From: Silvania confinis
GTDB taxonomy: Bacteria > Pseudomonadota > Gammaproteobacteria > Enterobacterales > Enterobacteriaceae
Assembly: GCF_025564085.1 (NCBI RefSeq)
Contig: NZ_JAMGZJ010000075.1
Location: 186,001 to 250,000 of the forward strand
DNA: 64,000 bases
Reading direction: 5' to 3'
The notes under the pieces were generated by a model. That model had not been told where the DNA came from. It did not search any database and saw nothing but the letters and a program-made list of their open reading frames with translations. The translations under genes were made by a program, and so were the position numbers. The stretch's first letter is position 1. The number at the start of each line of letters is the position of its first letter. Positions 54,546 through 62,311 of this stretch are shown one piece after another.

Positions 54546-55568
54546 TTAATTCATTAAAGAATAGGTAAATTCTCGGGCATTATTGGCCAACTGCTGACGC
54601 CGTTTATCGGAATTAACCAGCAATGATAACGCCTCGATCCACTTCTTCGGATCGTTATTCAGCAGCACGCCATTATTATTTTGTTCGATAAACTCACTGT
54701 ATGGCGCGCAGTTACTGTAGATCCCCACCGCGCCCATGCGAACAAAATCATAAAATTTTACCGGCCCTCTCGCCAGATTAAATGCTGACTCCAGCAACGG
54801 CGCCAGGCCGATATCCACCCGATGATGACGGGTGTAATCGAGATAGTTCTGCCAGCTCATCGGATGCAAAACTGTGACCCGGGGCAGATCGCGATAAAGT
54901 TTATAAATCTCGTGTTCGCCAAAGATCTCAAAACTGGCTTGTGGGCACTGCATCAGCACCCCTTCGACCACCTCGCGCAGCCAGTACTTCTCTGCCTGAT
55001 GCGAGCTGGAACCGTGGTAGGCGATTTTTACAGGTCGTCGCACTTCAAGCAACTCGGAAGTGGGCATCGCGGCCACAACATCCGGGTTGAGGTGCGCATA
55101 CTTGCTTGCCAGATACGGCGTCGAGACCCAAATGTTATCGCAGTGAGAGGTGATCCAGCGGTGCTGGGCCGCAGAGCGGCGGATGATTTTGGTCCGGTAG
55201 GCTTTAGGTAACGCCTCTAACGCTGTCGGATCAAACAGGTCATCATCCATAAAGTAAACCACCTGCGAGAGGTCATCGATGTTGCGCGCAATCTCGCGCT
55301 GCCACTGGGTCGAAATAAAGCGGATCACCACCAGCGCGGCACCTTTATCAACGGTAATGGCGGGCGTGGTTAACGTATCCACCAGCTGACATTCAGCTCC
55401 GGGAAAACGGTTTTTAATCGCCTCTTCAAAATAGGCCAGCGTCGGCGTGATGCCCTCATGCAAAATCAGGAGCGAGCGACATTCCGCCCAGCTGTCGGGC
55501 TGAGTGTCGCTTTGCTTGTTCAACTTCAGATACGGTTTAAAGAGTGCCTTTCTGATCAGTTCGTCCAT
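54546..55568 (-). CDS. Capsule glycosyltransferase (GT-B type)
   Basis: A 340-residue GT-B-like protein. The C-terminal part (RVDIGLAPLLESAFNLARGPVKFYDFVRMGAVGIYSNCAPYSEFIE) is the usual nucleotide-sugar binding section with E-x7-E-like spacing. The N-terminal part (TPTLAYFEEAIKNRFPGAE, YFMDDDLFDPTALEALP) is family-poor. It overlaps the preceding gene by 13 bp, so it is translationally coupled. Which sugar it transfers is unknown; rhamnose is possible given the rml genes downstream. Confidence 0.75.
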   Translation of the reverse strand: MDELIRKALFKPYLKLNKQSDTQPDSWAECRSLLILHEGITPTLAYFEEAIKNRFPGAECQLVDTLTTPAITVDKGAALVVIRFISTQWQREIARNIDDLSQVVYFMDDDLFDPTALEALPKAYRTKIIRRSAAQHRWITSHCDNIWVSTPYLASKYAHLNPDVVAAMPTSELLEVRRPVKIAYHGSSSHQAEKYWLREVVEGVLMQCPQASFEIFGEHEIYKLYRDLPRVTVLHPMSWQNYLDYTRHHRVDIGLAPLLESAFNLARGPVKFYDFVRMGAVGIYSNCAPYSEFIEQNNNGVLLNNDPKKWIEALSLLVNSDKRRQQLANNAREFTYSLMN

Positions 55569-57562
55569 GGCAACACCACATTAGGAGCATGACTTAATGA
55601 GAAATCAGGTCGGTCATAGCTCAGGTTGGGATTGTAGGCAGGATCGTGCTGGAGCCGCTTCGCCCAGCGCTTTTTCATATAGTTCAGTTCACCCTGTGCG
55701 CGTGCCAGTTGCTGCGGGGTGATGTCTTTGCCGCGGGATACCGACTCATGGTGGTACAGCTCGGCATACGGGGTCCAGACGATACGCCAGCCCGCTTCAC
55801 CGACGCGCAGACAATAATCTACATCGTTAAAGGCCACCGGCAGATTGACCTCGTCTAATCCGTTAAGGCGCATATACAGCGCGCGATGGGTCAACAGGCA
55901 GGCCGCCGTGACCGCAGACAGCTCCTGGGCGCTTACCGCTCTACGCTGGTAGCCAGGCTCATCGGCAGACAGGCCCGCGTGCAGGTGATCGGCACAGCCC
56001 CCTGGCCCGACGGCATCGCCGGCATGTTGCACCCGGCCATCGCCATAAAACAGCCGTGCGCCCACCACGCCAACGCCGGGGCGAAGCAGATGGGCGACCA
56101 TCTCCTCCAGCCACTGCGGGTTCATCACCTCGGTGTCGTTGTTCAACAGGCAGATAAGCTCGCCCGTGGCTTCGCGCACTGCGGCATTGTTAATGGCCGA
56201 GTAGTTAAACGGATGATCCCAGGCGATAACCCGCACCCCGTACTGACGGGTGATGTGGGCGAGATAGGCCAGCGTTTCAGGATCGTCGCTCTGGTTATCC
56301 ATCACCAGGATCTCCAGATCGGGATAACGGGTTTGCTGCACCAGGCTCTCGACACAGGGCCGCAGATGCGCCAGCCCGTTGCGAGTGGGGATCACCACCG
56401 AGACGCGCGGCAATACCGACGGAAGCGGCCAGCGCCAGCGACAAATGCCGTGCGGCGCGGGCTCCAGCGTGACGCCTGCCGGGAGCAGCGGCAGCTGATC
56501 CGCGAGGGTGTGATAATCATCCTGCAGTAATCCGGTTTCCGGCACGTGCATCAGCAGGGCAGGGATGTGCGCGATCTGTTTGGCAGCGTGCTGGTGGGCC
56601 AGCTGTAACCACCGGCGATGGCACTCGGCCGCGTTCTGTGGCACGTCGACATGCCCTTGTTCCCGCCACAGCCCGCACCAGCCAATGTAGTTCTGGCTGT
56701 GGAGCAGGGTTTCATTCCAGTCCGGTTTGAAGTTAGGCGAGTGGCGCTTGCCTTTTTCATCCAGCAGGTCGTGATCGCCATAGATCCATTGCGCATCTGG
56801 CGTCTGACGCAGCTGGTGCGCCAGCCACACTAACGCCGCCGGTGCGAGTACGGCTCCGGCAGGGATTGCCCATTGCCACTCCCCGGCGGGTCGCGGAGTC
56901 GCGGATTCCACCACGGTGAGATGACTTGCCGGGTAATGCAGGGCCTGGATGCTGGCAAGGGTGCGCTGGCGCGCCGCCGCATCGGTGACGTTGACCAGAT
57001 GCAGGCAGACGTGAGGCAGATTGTGCCAGCGGGCCAACTGGCGGGCGATCATCCGCTGTTCGCCAGGCTGCACGGCATCAAAATTTGCCAGCCAGTGTTC
57101 GTAGGCGTGGAGTGGCCGGTCATCGCGGATCTTGCCGACCAGCTGGTAAGCCTGCTGTAAATCGGTGAGCCACAGATGCCACGCCAGCCCCAGCCGCTTG
57201 CGCTTGTGCGCGCTCAGACGCTGATAAAAAGGCCAGACCCGGCGCAGGCGACGCCAGCGACTTTCTCCAGCCGAGACCCGTGCAAAACGCGCGATCGCCA
57301 GATCACACTCTACCCCTTCACTGCTGGCGAGCAGCCCCAGTTGGCTTACGCCCATCGGTAGCCAGACCAGCTCCTGCAGCGTGCCGCGACGCGTAACCGG
57401 GAGGATCTGCTCGTGCCAGTTCCCCTGGAGGTTCTGCCAGCGCAGCCGGGTTTCTCCCCGCGACTGGCGGGCACGCAGGGTGCCCTGGATCAGAAACCAG
57501 CCCGCGCGGAAAGAAGGTGAGTCAGGCAGCGTCAGAGGCTGCCAGTGGCCATTGCTTTGCAT
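55556..57562 (-). CDS. Rhamnosyltransferase-like two-part GT2 protein
   Basis: 668 residues. The N-terminal about 90 residues form a beta-sandwich-like module; a degenerate GT2-like segment follows (AGAVLAPAALVWLAHQLRQTPDAQWIYGDHD). A C-terminal GT2 domain (about 385-640) starts PRVSVVIPTRNGLAHLRPCVESLVQQTRYPDLEILVMDNQSD and contains LLNNDTEVMNPQWL and NDVDYCLRVGEAGWRIVWTPYAELYHHES, the DXD-like and ED-type motifs. This is the usual pattern in rhamnan and O-antigen rhamnosyltransferases. The donor is unproven. Confidence 0.78.
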   Translation of the reverse strand: MQSNGHWQPLTLPDSPSFRAGWFLIQGTLRARQSRGETRLRWQNLQGNWHEQILPVTRRGTLQELVWLPMGVSQLGLLASSEGVECDLAIARFARVSAGESRWRRLRRVWPFYQRLSAHKRKRLGLAWHLWLTDLQQAYQLVGKIRDDRPLHAYEHWLANFDAVQPGEQRMIARQLARWHNLPHVCLHLVNVTDAAARQRTLASIQALHYPASHLTVVESATPRPAGEWQWAIPAGAVLAPAALVWLAHQLRQTPDAQWIYGDHDLLDEKGKRHSPNFKPDWNETLLHSQNYIGWCGLWREQGHVDVPQNAAECHRRWLQLAHQHAAKQIAHIPALLMHVPETGLLQDDYHTLADQLPLLPAGVTLEPAPHGICRWRWPLPSVLPRVSVVIPTRNGLAHLRPCVESLVQQTRYPDLEILVMDNQSDDPETLAYLAHITRQYGVRVIAWDHPFNYSAINNAAVREATGELICLLNNDTEVMNPQWLEEMVAHLLRPGVGVVGARLFYGDGRVQHAGDAVGPGGCADHLHAGLSADEPGYQRRAVSAQELSAVTAACLLTHRALYMRLNGLDEVNLPVAFNDVDYCLRVGEAGWRIVWTPYAELYHHESVSRGKDITPQQLARAQGELNYMKKRWAKRLQHDPAYNPNLSYDRPDFSLSHAPNVVLPWTN

Positions 57563-57642
57563 AAGAAAATTTACAGCTCACAGGGGCAAACCCGTCCTGG
57601 CGTTTGTCGAAAATGATAAGTAGAAGCGAATGTGATGCAGGT

Positions 57643-58563
57643 CTAGCCGATCAGTTTTTTCACTCGGGAAGCCAGCCAGGAATCGTTTTTCTGCGGGCTT
57701 TCTTCTTCTGGCAGGGCATCGAGTTGCGCTTGCAGCGCGGCCATTTCTGCTTTGACTTTGGGCGCGAGAGAAGCAGCCAGCAGGCAGGTCTCGTCGTTGC
57801 GGTCATGGGCTTTAAAATAGGCTTTGTGTTTGACCCGGTTAGCGGTGGCGGCACTGCCGCGCAGGTGCTTACCGAGTAAGAACTCTTCGAGCGATTTGAC
57901 CGCGTAATGGTTAACCCGGACACCGTTCCACAGCACTTCAGCGCTGACGCCATTACCGTGTTTTGGGTGCAGGACCAGATCATTTCCTGAGGCATCGATA
58001 TAACGGCCAAAACGCAGGTTGGCGTGATGGGGGTTATTAAAATGATTCACGCGTTCAGGTTTCACCACGCTTTTAAAGTTGTGGTGAACATTAAATTTTA
58101 TCGGTGCTCGTTGGGTGAAGCGCTCGGTAACCAGCCCTTCTTCGGCAAAGAGTTCGCCATTGGAGCCAAAATTAGACCAGTTCAGGGCAATGGCACTGAC
58201 GCTTTCATCGTTGAAATGCGAGCTTAAGTAATCGACCAGATTCACATCAGAAGACAAAGGTAATAAAAATTCATCAGCATCGATAAAGGCAAGCAGGTCA
58301 ATGTCGCGAGCACAGCTACGCAAAATGCACTCGTAGGCTGGAAGCTGCGGTTTTTGATTTTCTACATCCGGTTGATCGATAACCATCACAATCCCCAGAC
58401 GCGCCAGGGAAGAGAGCAACTCACGGGTACCGTCACGACTGCTATTATCTGCAATCACAAATCCTTTTACGCCTAAAACCCGGTGATACGCTATCCACTC
58501 AAGCAGGCCTGCATATTCATCTTTTACGATGGCGGCAATATAGAGGTTCAAATTCTTATCCAA
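57643..58563 (-). CDS. Glycosyltransferase of the GT92/Glyco_tranf_2_4 type
   Basis: A 306-residue protein. IAAIVKDEYAGLLEWIAYHRVLGVKGFVIADNSSRDGTRELL is the N-terminal donor loop, and DLLAFIDADEFLLPL is the DxD motif. The C-terminal region (SLEEFLLGKHLRGSAATANRVKHKAYFKAHDRNDE) is typical of Glyco_tranf_2_4 proteins. Substrate unknown. It continues the island after the accessory module gene. Confidence 0.78.
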   Translation of the reverse strand: MDKNLNLYIAAIVKDEYAGLLEWIAYHRVLGVKGFVIADNSSRDGTRELLSSLARLGIVMVIDQPDVENQKPQLPAYECILRSCARDIDLLAFIDADEFLLPLSSDVNLVDYLSSHFNDESVSAIALNWSNFGSNGELFAEEGLVTERFTQRAPIKFNVHHNFKSVVKPERVNHFNNPHHANLRFGRYIDASGNDLVLHPKHGNGVSAEVLWNGVRVNHYAVKSLEEFLLGKHLRGSAATANRVKHKAYFKAHDRNDETCLLAASLAPKVKAEMAALQAQLDALPEEESPQKNDSWLASRVKKLIG

Positions 58564-58624
58564 CCGATTATCAGTGCCCAGTGCCAGGCATAAGCAACGG
58601 ACACTGGGTGAAACATTTGCCTTA

Positions 58625-59002
58625 TCAGGCTGGGGAGAAGTTCAACTCCGTCAACCAGGTAATCAGACCATCAGACTCCAGTCCGAGGGTGATCTGAGCC
58701 GAGAAGGGCACATTGATTTTGAACCCACAGTTTAAACGGGGGTGATTATCCGCTGGCTGCTGCAAGATGGCAGCTATTACATCAGGGCGTTTGACATTGA
58801 ACGGGTAGCTATAGGTCGCGTAATCATTCTTGATGGCAAGCCGTGGAGAGCGTCCATCTTCTGCCAGCAACCAACCACAAACTTCAACACGGCCGTGGCT
58901 CAGCGTGATGGGCTCCTGGTTGGAGGACGAATCAATGTTCCAGCGTAACTGGTCATCAGGCGCAACCAAAGGTCTTGCAGAAAGCGAGTAACGGTTTGTC
59001 AT
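58625..59002 (-). CDS. Accessory module protein shared with the large glycosyltransferase
   Basis: A 125-residue protein without signal peptide. The pattern GRVEVCGWLLAEDG, VKRPDVIAAILQQP, NCGFKINVPFSAQI, and SDGLITWLTELNF is repeated in the N-terminus of the protein at 62312 (GWVLPTDP, VQRPDVFKAKL, VGFSVRIPFSL, DGQELTWY). The two therefore share a small beta-rich module, here as a free-standing protein. A carbohydrate-binding or enzyme-scaffold role is a guess. I know no family name for it. Confidence 0.65.
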   Translation of the reverse strand: MTNRYSLSARPLVAPDDQLRWNIDSSSNQEPITLSHGRVEVCGWLLAEDGRSPRLAIKNDYATYSYPFNVKRPDVIAAILQQPADNHPRLNCGFKINVPFSAQITLGLESDGLITWLTELNFSPA

Positions 59003-59399
59003 TCTGTTTCAGCACTCAAGTTATTATAAGTATCGTTAAGTTGGATAAATCACTTATAAAGTATGCGGCAAAATTATAGAAAACTTTAGAGATTCGAATG
59101 CGCTGATTAACGCCCTGTTACATGCTTATTCAGTCAGATCAGCGGTTTAGTGTCACTTAGGGCAAGAAAAACATTGTACTCAGAATGCGTTCCCACAGTA
59201 CTTTCGATTCTAATATATCTATAAATCAATGAGATGAAACATATATTGTGTGGCGTTTAGCCGTTATATCGCTTAGTTCTCCCGCCATTCGGTTGCACTG
59301 CATCCAATCATCAGCGATTAGATAAACCACTTGCAACGCAAGTGGCGGGGAACAAAGTGCAAGTCGAGTGTTGAAAATGATGACGCCGGCAGCAGGGGA
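59003..59399. other. 400-bp AT-rich gap in the capsule island
   Basis: No gene. The right end holds the neuB-type terminator (59327-59345) and the left part near 59003-59060 is AT-rich and may hold a promoter for the module protein and glycosyltransferases downstream. It separates an AT-rich sugar-nucleotide cassette from a GC-richer part of the island, a possible recombination junction. Confidence 0.5.
59327..59345. terminator. Terminator of the nonulosonate cassette (minus strand)
   Basis: CCACTTGC/GCAAGTGG forms an 8-bp stem with loop GTT (read on the minus strand), followed by TTTATC. It lies about 55 bp after the stop codon of the NeuB-type gene. Confidence 0.6.
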
Positions 59400-60944
59400 T
59401 TACTTAGGAGCAACCCAATACTTATGGTGCTCTGTTGCCTGGATCTCTTTCACTTCGCTTCCAACAATTCGTTCAGCTTTGCGAACATCAGTCACAAACC
59501 GGGTAAAATCGCCATTAACAAGGTCAATCGCTACTTCATCGAAGTGAGACCAGGCGACGTCGCCAAACTTGACGTGCTTCTCAATCATTCGGGCACCCGC
59601 TGCGATCGCCATCATAGAACACAGGCTGCCGATATCATGGCTGGAAAAGCCCGGGATAATGCGCGGTTCTTTTTTCGACAGGTTGTAATAGTGTCTAATC
59701 ACCCCGATCTGGGTATCTTCAGTCGGTGTTGGATAGGCAGAGGTACACTGTAACAGATAGATATTTCGAGCTTTTGTGAAGCTATTAAGAATGAACCCTT
59801 CATAAGCCTCATCGGTATAACCGGTCGAAATAACAACATCTTTGGTAAAGTCTGCTGCCACGGCAGCCAGGTAATCTTTATGCTCAGAGATCGTCGACGG
59901 TAACTTAATCATGTCTGGCTCAAACTGCCTGATAAAGTCATAAGAAGGCATATCAAGAATCGACGCAAACCAGCCAATGCCAATCTCTTTACAGAACGTA
60001 TCGACAAAAGCAAATTGCTCTTTATTCAGCTCGATACCATGACGGTATTCACGGAAGGTAGTACCGAAAGGTGAATTGTACGGAGAGTCTAACTTTTCTT
60101 TGCTGTAGAAACTTTCAACGTCGCGTTTCTGCAACTTGATGTAATCAGCACCTGCCTGTTTGGCCGCGACAATCATCGACTTCAAGCGGTCCATATCACC
60201 GAAGTGGTTGGTGGTGATCTCGGCAATGACTTTTACGTCAAACTTCTGCGCTGAGCTTTGAGCTGAGGTGCTTTGCGGCAAGGTTACGCCACGGTGGCGA
60301 GCGGTAAATACCTGGTTAAAAGCATCGACGGAATAGACGCTATAAGGTTTGTTACCCACGTGGCTGATATTAATATTCAGACGTGATTTTTCAGCCAGCA
60401 GCATCTTCAGCAGTTGTTCCTGGCTGCTGATGATTCGTTCCTGATATTCAGGTTCAGCGTGCATGGCTGCCGAGGGGATTTTGTTGGTGAAGCCGTCTTT
60501 AGTGGTGAAATCAAACCCAAGCAGGTAAACGTTTTTAGTTGCGTTTTCTTGTTTAGCTATTTGGTTTGCAATTTTCAGTGCCGAGACCACGATGGCACTT
60601 TCAATATAGATGGTATCTTCGAAGAAACGATGAATCAGGAAGTCCGCTGTTTCTGGAGTATAAGGTACGTACTCAGCAGGTAAATGACCAACACCTTCCG
60701 GCAGATAACGATCAGAGATATATAATTTGCACTGAGGTGCTTTCTCATCAAAGATATCGAGCACCCAGCCATGGTGGAAGACTGCGATGTCACCCGGATA
60801 AATTAACTCAGAATCATTGGTGTTAATAACGATGCAGTTCTTAAGTAAAGAGAGGTCGATTTTATCGACGCTAGGCCCTTTACCAATAATAACGATGTCA
60901 CATCCCTTTTTTGATGCGACAACTTGTTGCAATGCCGAATTCAT
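59400..60944 (-). CDS. Fusion of a GT42/DUF115-like domain with a NeuB-type synthase
   Basis: 514 residues in two parts. Residues about 1-215 have IVIIGKGPSVDKIDLSLL (like the GNGPSLKxIDxxxL of GT42 sialyltransferases), ESAIVVSALKIANQI then NVYLLGFDF, and a His162 where CstII-type enzymes have their catalytic His. Residues about 235-514 are a NeuB-type TIM barrel: VIAEITTNHFGDMDRLKSMIVAAKQAGADYIKLQ, and PGFSSHDIGSLCSMMAIAAGARMIEKHVKFG. There is no C-terminal SAF (antifreeze-like) domain that ordinary NeuB has. It overlaps the phosphatase gene by 4 bp (ATGA). It is likely to make or transfer a sialic acid-like sugar. Confidence 0.75.
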   Translation of the reverse strand: MNSALQQVVASKKGCDIVIIGKGPSVDKIDLSLLKNCIVINTNDSELIYPGDIAVFHHGWVLDIFDEKAPQCKLYISDRYLPEGVGHLPAEYVPYTPETADFLIHRFFEDTIYIESAIVVSALKIANQIAKQENATKNVYLLGFDFTTKDGFTNKIPSAAMHAEPEYQERIISSQEQLLKMLLAEKSRLNINISHVGNKPYSVYSVDAFNQVFTARHRGVTLPQSTSAQSSAQKFDVKVIAEITTNHFGDMDRLKSMIVAAKQAGADYIKLQKRDVESFYSKEKLDSPYNSPFGTTFREYRHGIELNKEQFAFVDTFCKEIGIGWFASILDMPSYDFIRQFEPDMIKLPSTISEHKDYLAAVAADFTKDVVISTGYTDEAYEGFILNSFTKARNIYLLQCTSAYPTPTEDTQIGVIRHYYNLSKKEPRIIPGFSSHDIGSLCSMMAIAAGARMIEKHVKFGDVAWSHFDEVAIDLVNGDFTRFVTDVRKAERIVGSEVKEIQATEHHKYWVAPK

Positions 60945-61642
60945 GCAAGAGCCTCATGTCTTTTTTTAATGTTAATTTTATACTTTTGCGTAGGGAAAAG
61001 AATTTGCCCTTGGTAAGCAACGCCGTCTACCAATGCTTCGCAGTTGTGCTCCAGTGCGAAGTTCAGACCGGGTAAAATATCCCAGCAGTTCACGCCTTTA
61101 ACATTTTCAAAGCTTGCATACGCCCCACGGACTGCGGCAAGCATGTTGTACATTGAGCAGCCAATAATTCGGTATTCAAAGCCCTCTTCCAGTTGCAGCA
61201 GATCCTGCTTAGTCAGCGAAGAAGAAAGACCACGAATACGTGAACGATGGTGAGTCATTGTCATACCAGTGATATGCAAATCATTCAGTTCAGGCAGGTA
61301 GATACAAGACTCTTGATGCAGGCCATGGGTGTAAATACTGATGCCAATACCCCATTCCTTGAGCCCAGAGACGAAATTTTCTGTTCCATCGATTGGATCC
61401 AGCACGACATAACTGCCGTTCTGATCCCAAATGACATCTGTGAACGGTGCCAGTTCTTCCGAAATGAGTTGGTGCTCAGGAAGTTCTTGCTGCAAGTAAT
61501 CTAACACCAGCTTTTGTACTAGCAGATCACCTTCACTGACGTAGCTGTTATCAGGCTTAAGGTTAATATTTCCCCTTAGCGAAACGATACGTTCAAGGTG
61601 CTGTTTAATGATTTCAGTAATTTCATAGCAATGCTGTTTCAT
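60941..61642 (-). CDS. Inositol monophosphatase-family phosphatase in the nonulosonate cassette
   Basis: 233 residues. The IMPase metal-binding motifs ISEELAPF, VLDPIDGTENFVSGL and NCWDILPGLNFALEHN (the WD element) are present. The family dephosphorylates sugar phosphates. Its coupling to the synthase (4-bp overlap) and to the CMP-sugar synthetase (1-bp overlap, TAATG) suggests that it removes a phosphate from the synthase product or substrate, in place of the HAD phosphatase seen in Kdn or Neu5Ac 9-phosphate routes. Confidence 0.82.
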   Translation of the reverse strand: MKQHCYEITEIIKQHLERIVSLRGNINLKPDNSYVSEGDLLVQKLVLDYLQQELPEHQLISEELAPFTDVIWDQNGSYVVLDPIDGTENFVSGLKEWGIGISIYTHGLHQESCIYLPELNDLHITGMTMTHHRSRIRGLSSSLTKQDLLQLEEGFEYRIIGCSMYNMLAAVRGAYASFENVKGVNCWDILPGLNFALEHNCEALVDGVAYQGQILFPTQKYKINIKKRHEALA

Positions 61643-62310
61643 TATTGATCACTTCTTTTTTTAAGGATGTGAGTATAAACCGCATCGGCAATATCAAAAT
61701 CTAACGGATTATTTATATCAAGACTCTCAATGCTGGAAACTTCAATGAGATATGGGCGGTCACCGATTCTGGCATTACGCTGAGTTATCAGGTCGTGCGT
61801 GTAAATGTACAACCCCGTAGTCTCGATAAATAATGGGTCTAAGTCTTGGGTTCTGGGCACTGCAGCCAGGTCATAGTTCATAGGTTTGCCGTCTTTCCAG
61901 ACAAATTCCTGCATCTTATGCACGGTTAACGCGGAATCATAGTCGCCTGATTGAACCTTATCGATACCGGTCTGAATACTTTCTGTTTTCAGGAATGGCG
62001 CGGTGGCATGTGCCAGAACATATATGTCAGCTTTGACATCTCGCGCAAATGAGCCTAATACTTCATTAATCTTTGTTGTTGAAAGATCGAGTTCAGTCGA
62101 ACGTTTTAAAAACTTAACGCCCTCCGGTAAGTGTTTAATTACTGAATCATCGCTGCAATAAACATATACATCATCAACACCATTAACTTGTCGTAAGGCA
62201 CTGAGAATGAGTTCTAATAGAGGTGTGCCATCACTTAATTGTTTAGTATTCTTCTGCGGCAAACGTTCGTTGTTTAATTTTAGCGGGACAAATGCAACTG
62301 TTTTTTTCAT
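61642..62310 (-). CDS. CMP-nonulosonate synthetase (NeuA-like cytidylyltransferase)
   Basis: 222 residues. KLNNERLPQKNTKQLSDGTPLLELIL is the NeuA-type nucleotide loop (compare the RGGSKRLPxKN of sialic acid synthetases). ILAHATAPFLKTESIQTGIDKVQSGDYDSALTV and RPYLIEVSSIESLDINNPLDFDIAD match the family. It lacks the C-terminal hydrolase of some NeuA proteins. It starts one base after the upstream gene's stop (62312) and overlaps the phosphatase by one base. Donor: CMP-activated 2-keto-3-deoxy sugar. Confidence 0.8.
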   Translation of the reverse strand: MKKTVAFVPLKLNNERLPQKNTKQLSDGTPLLELILSALRQVNGVDDVYVYCSDDSVIKHLPEGVKFLKRSTELDLSTTKINEVLGSFARDVKADIYVLAHATAPFLKTESIQTGIDKVQSGDYDSALTVHKMQEFVWKDGKPMNYDLAAVPRTQDLDPLFIETTGLYIYTHDLITQRNARIGDRPYLIEVSSIESLDINNPLDFDIADAVYTHILKKRSDQ

Positions 62311-62311
62311 G

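Noticed and set aside
59331..59753. Plus-strand open frame at the end of the synthase gene
   Set aside because: It is antisense to the NeuB part, which carries conserved motifs; no ribosome site or family support.
61642..62310. Possibility that the NeuA-like gene is a KpsU/KdsB CMP-Kdo synthetase
   Set aside because: The nucleotide loop NNERLPQKN and the C-terminal IEVSSIESLDINNP pattern fit CMP-nonulosonate synthetases, and the gene is coupled to a NeuB-type synthase instead of a Kdo gene.
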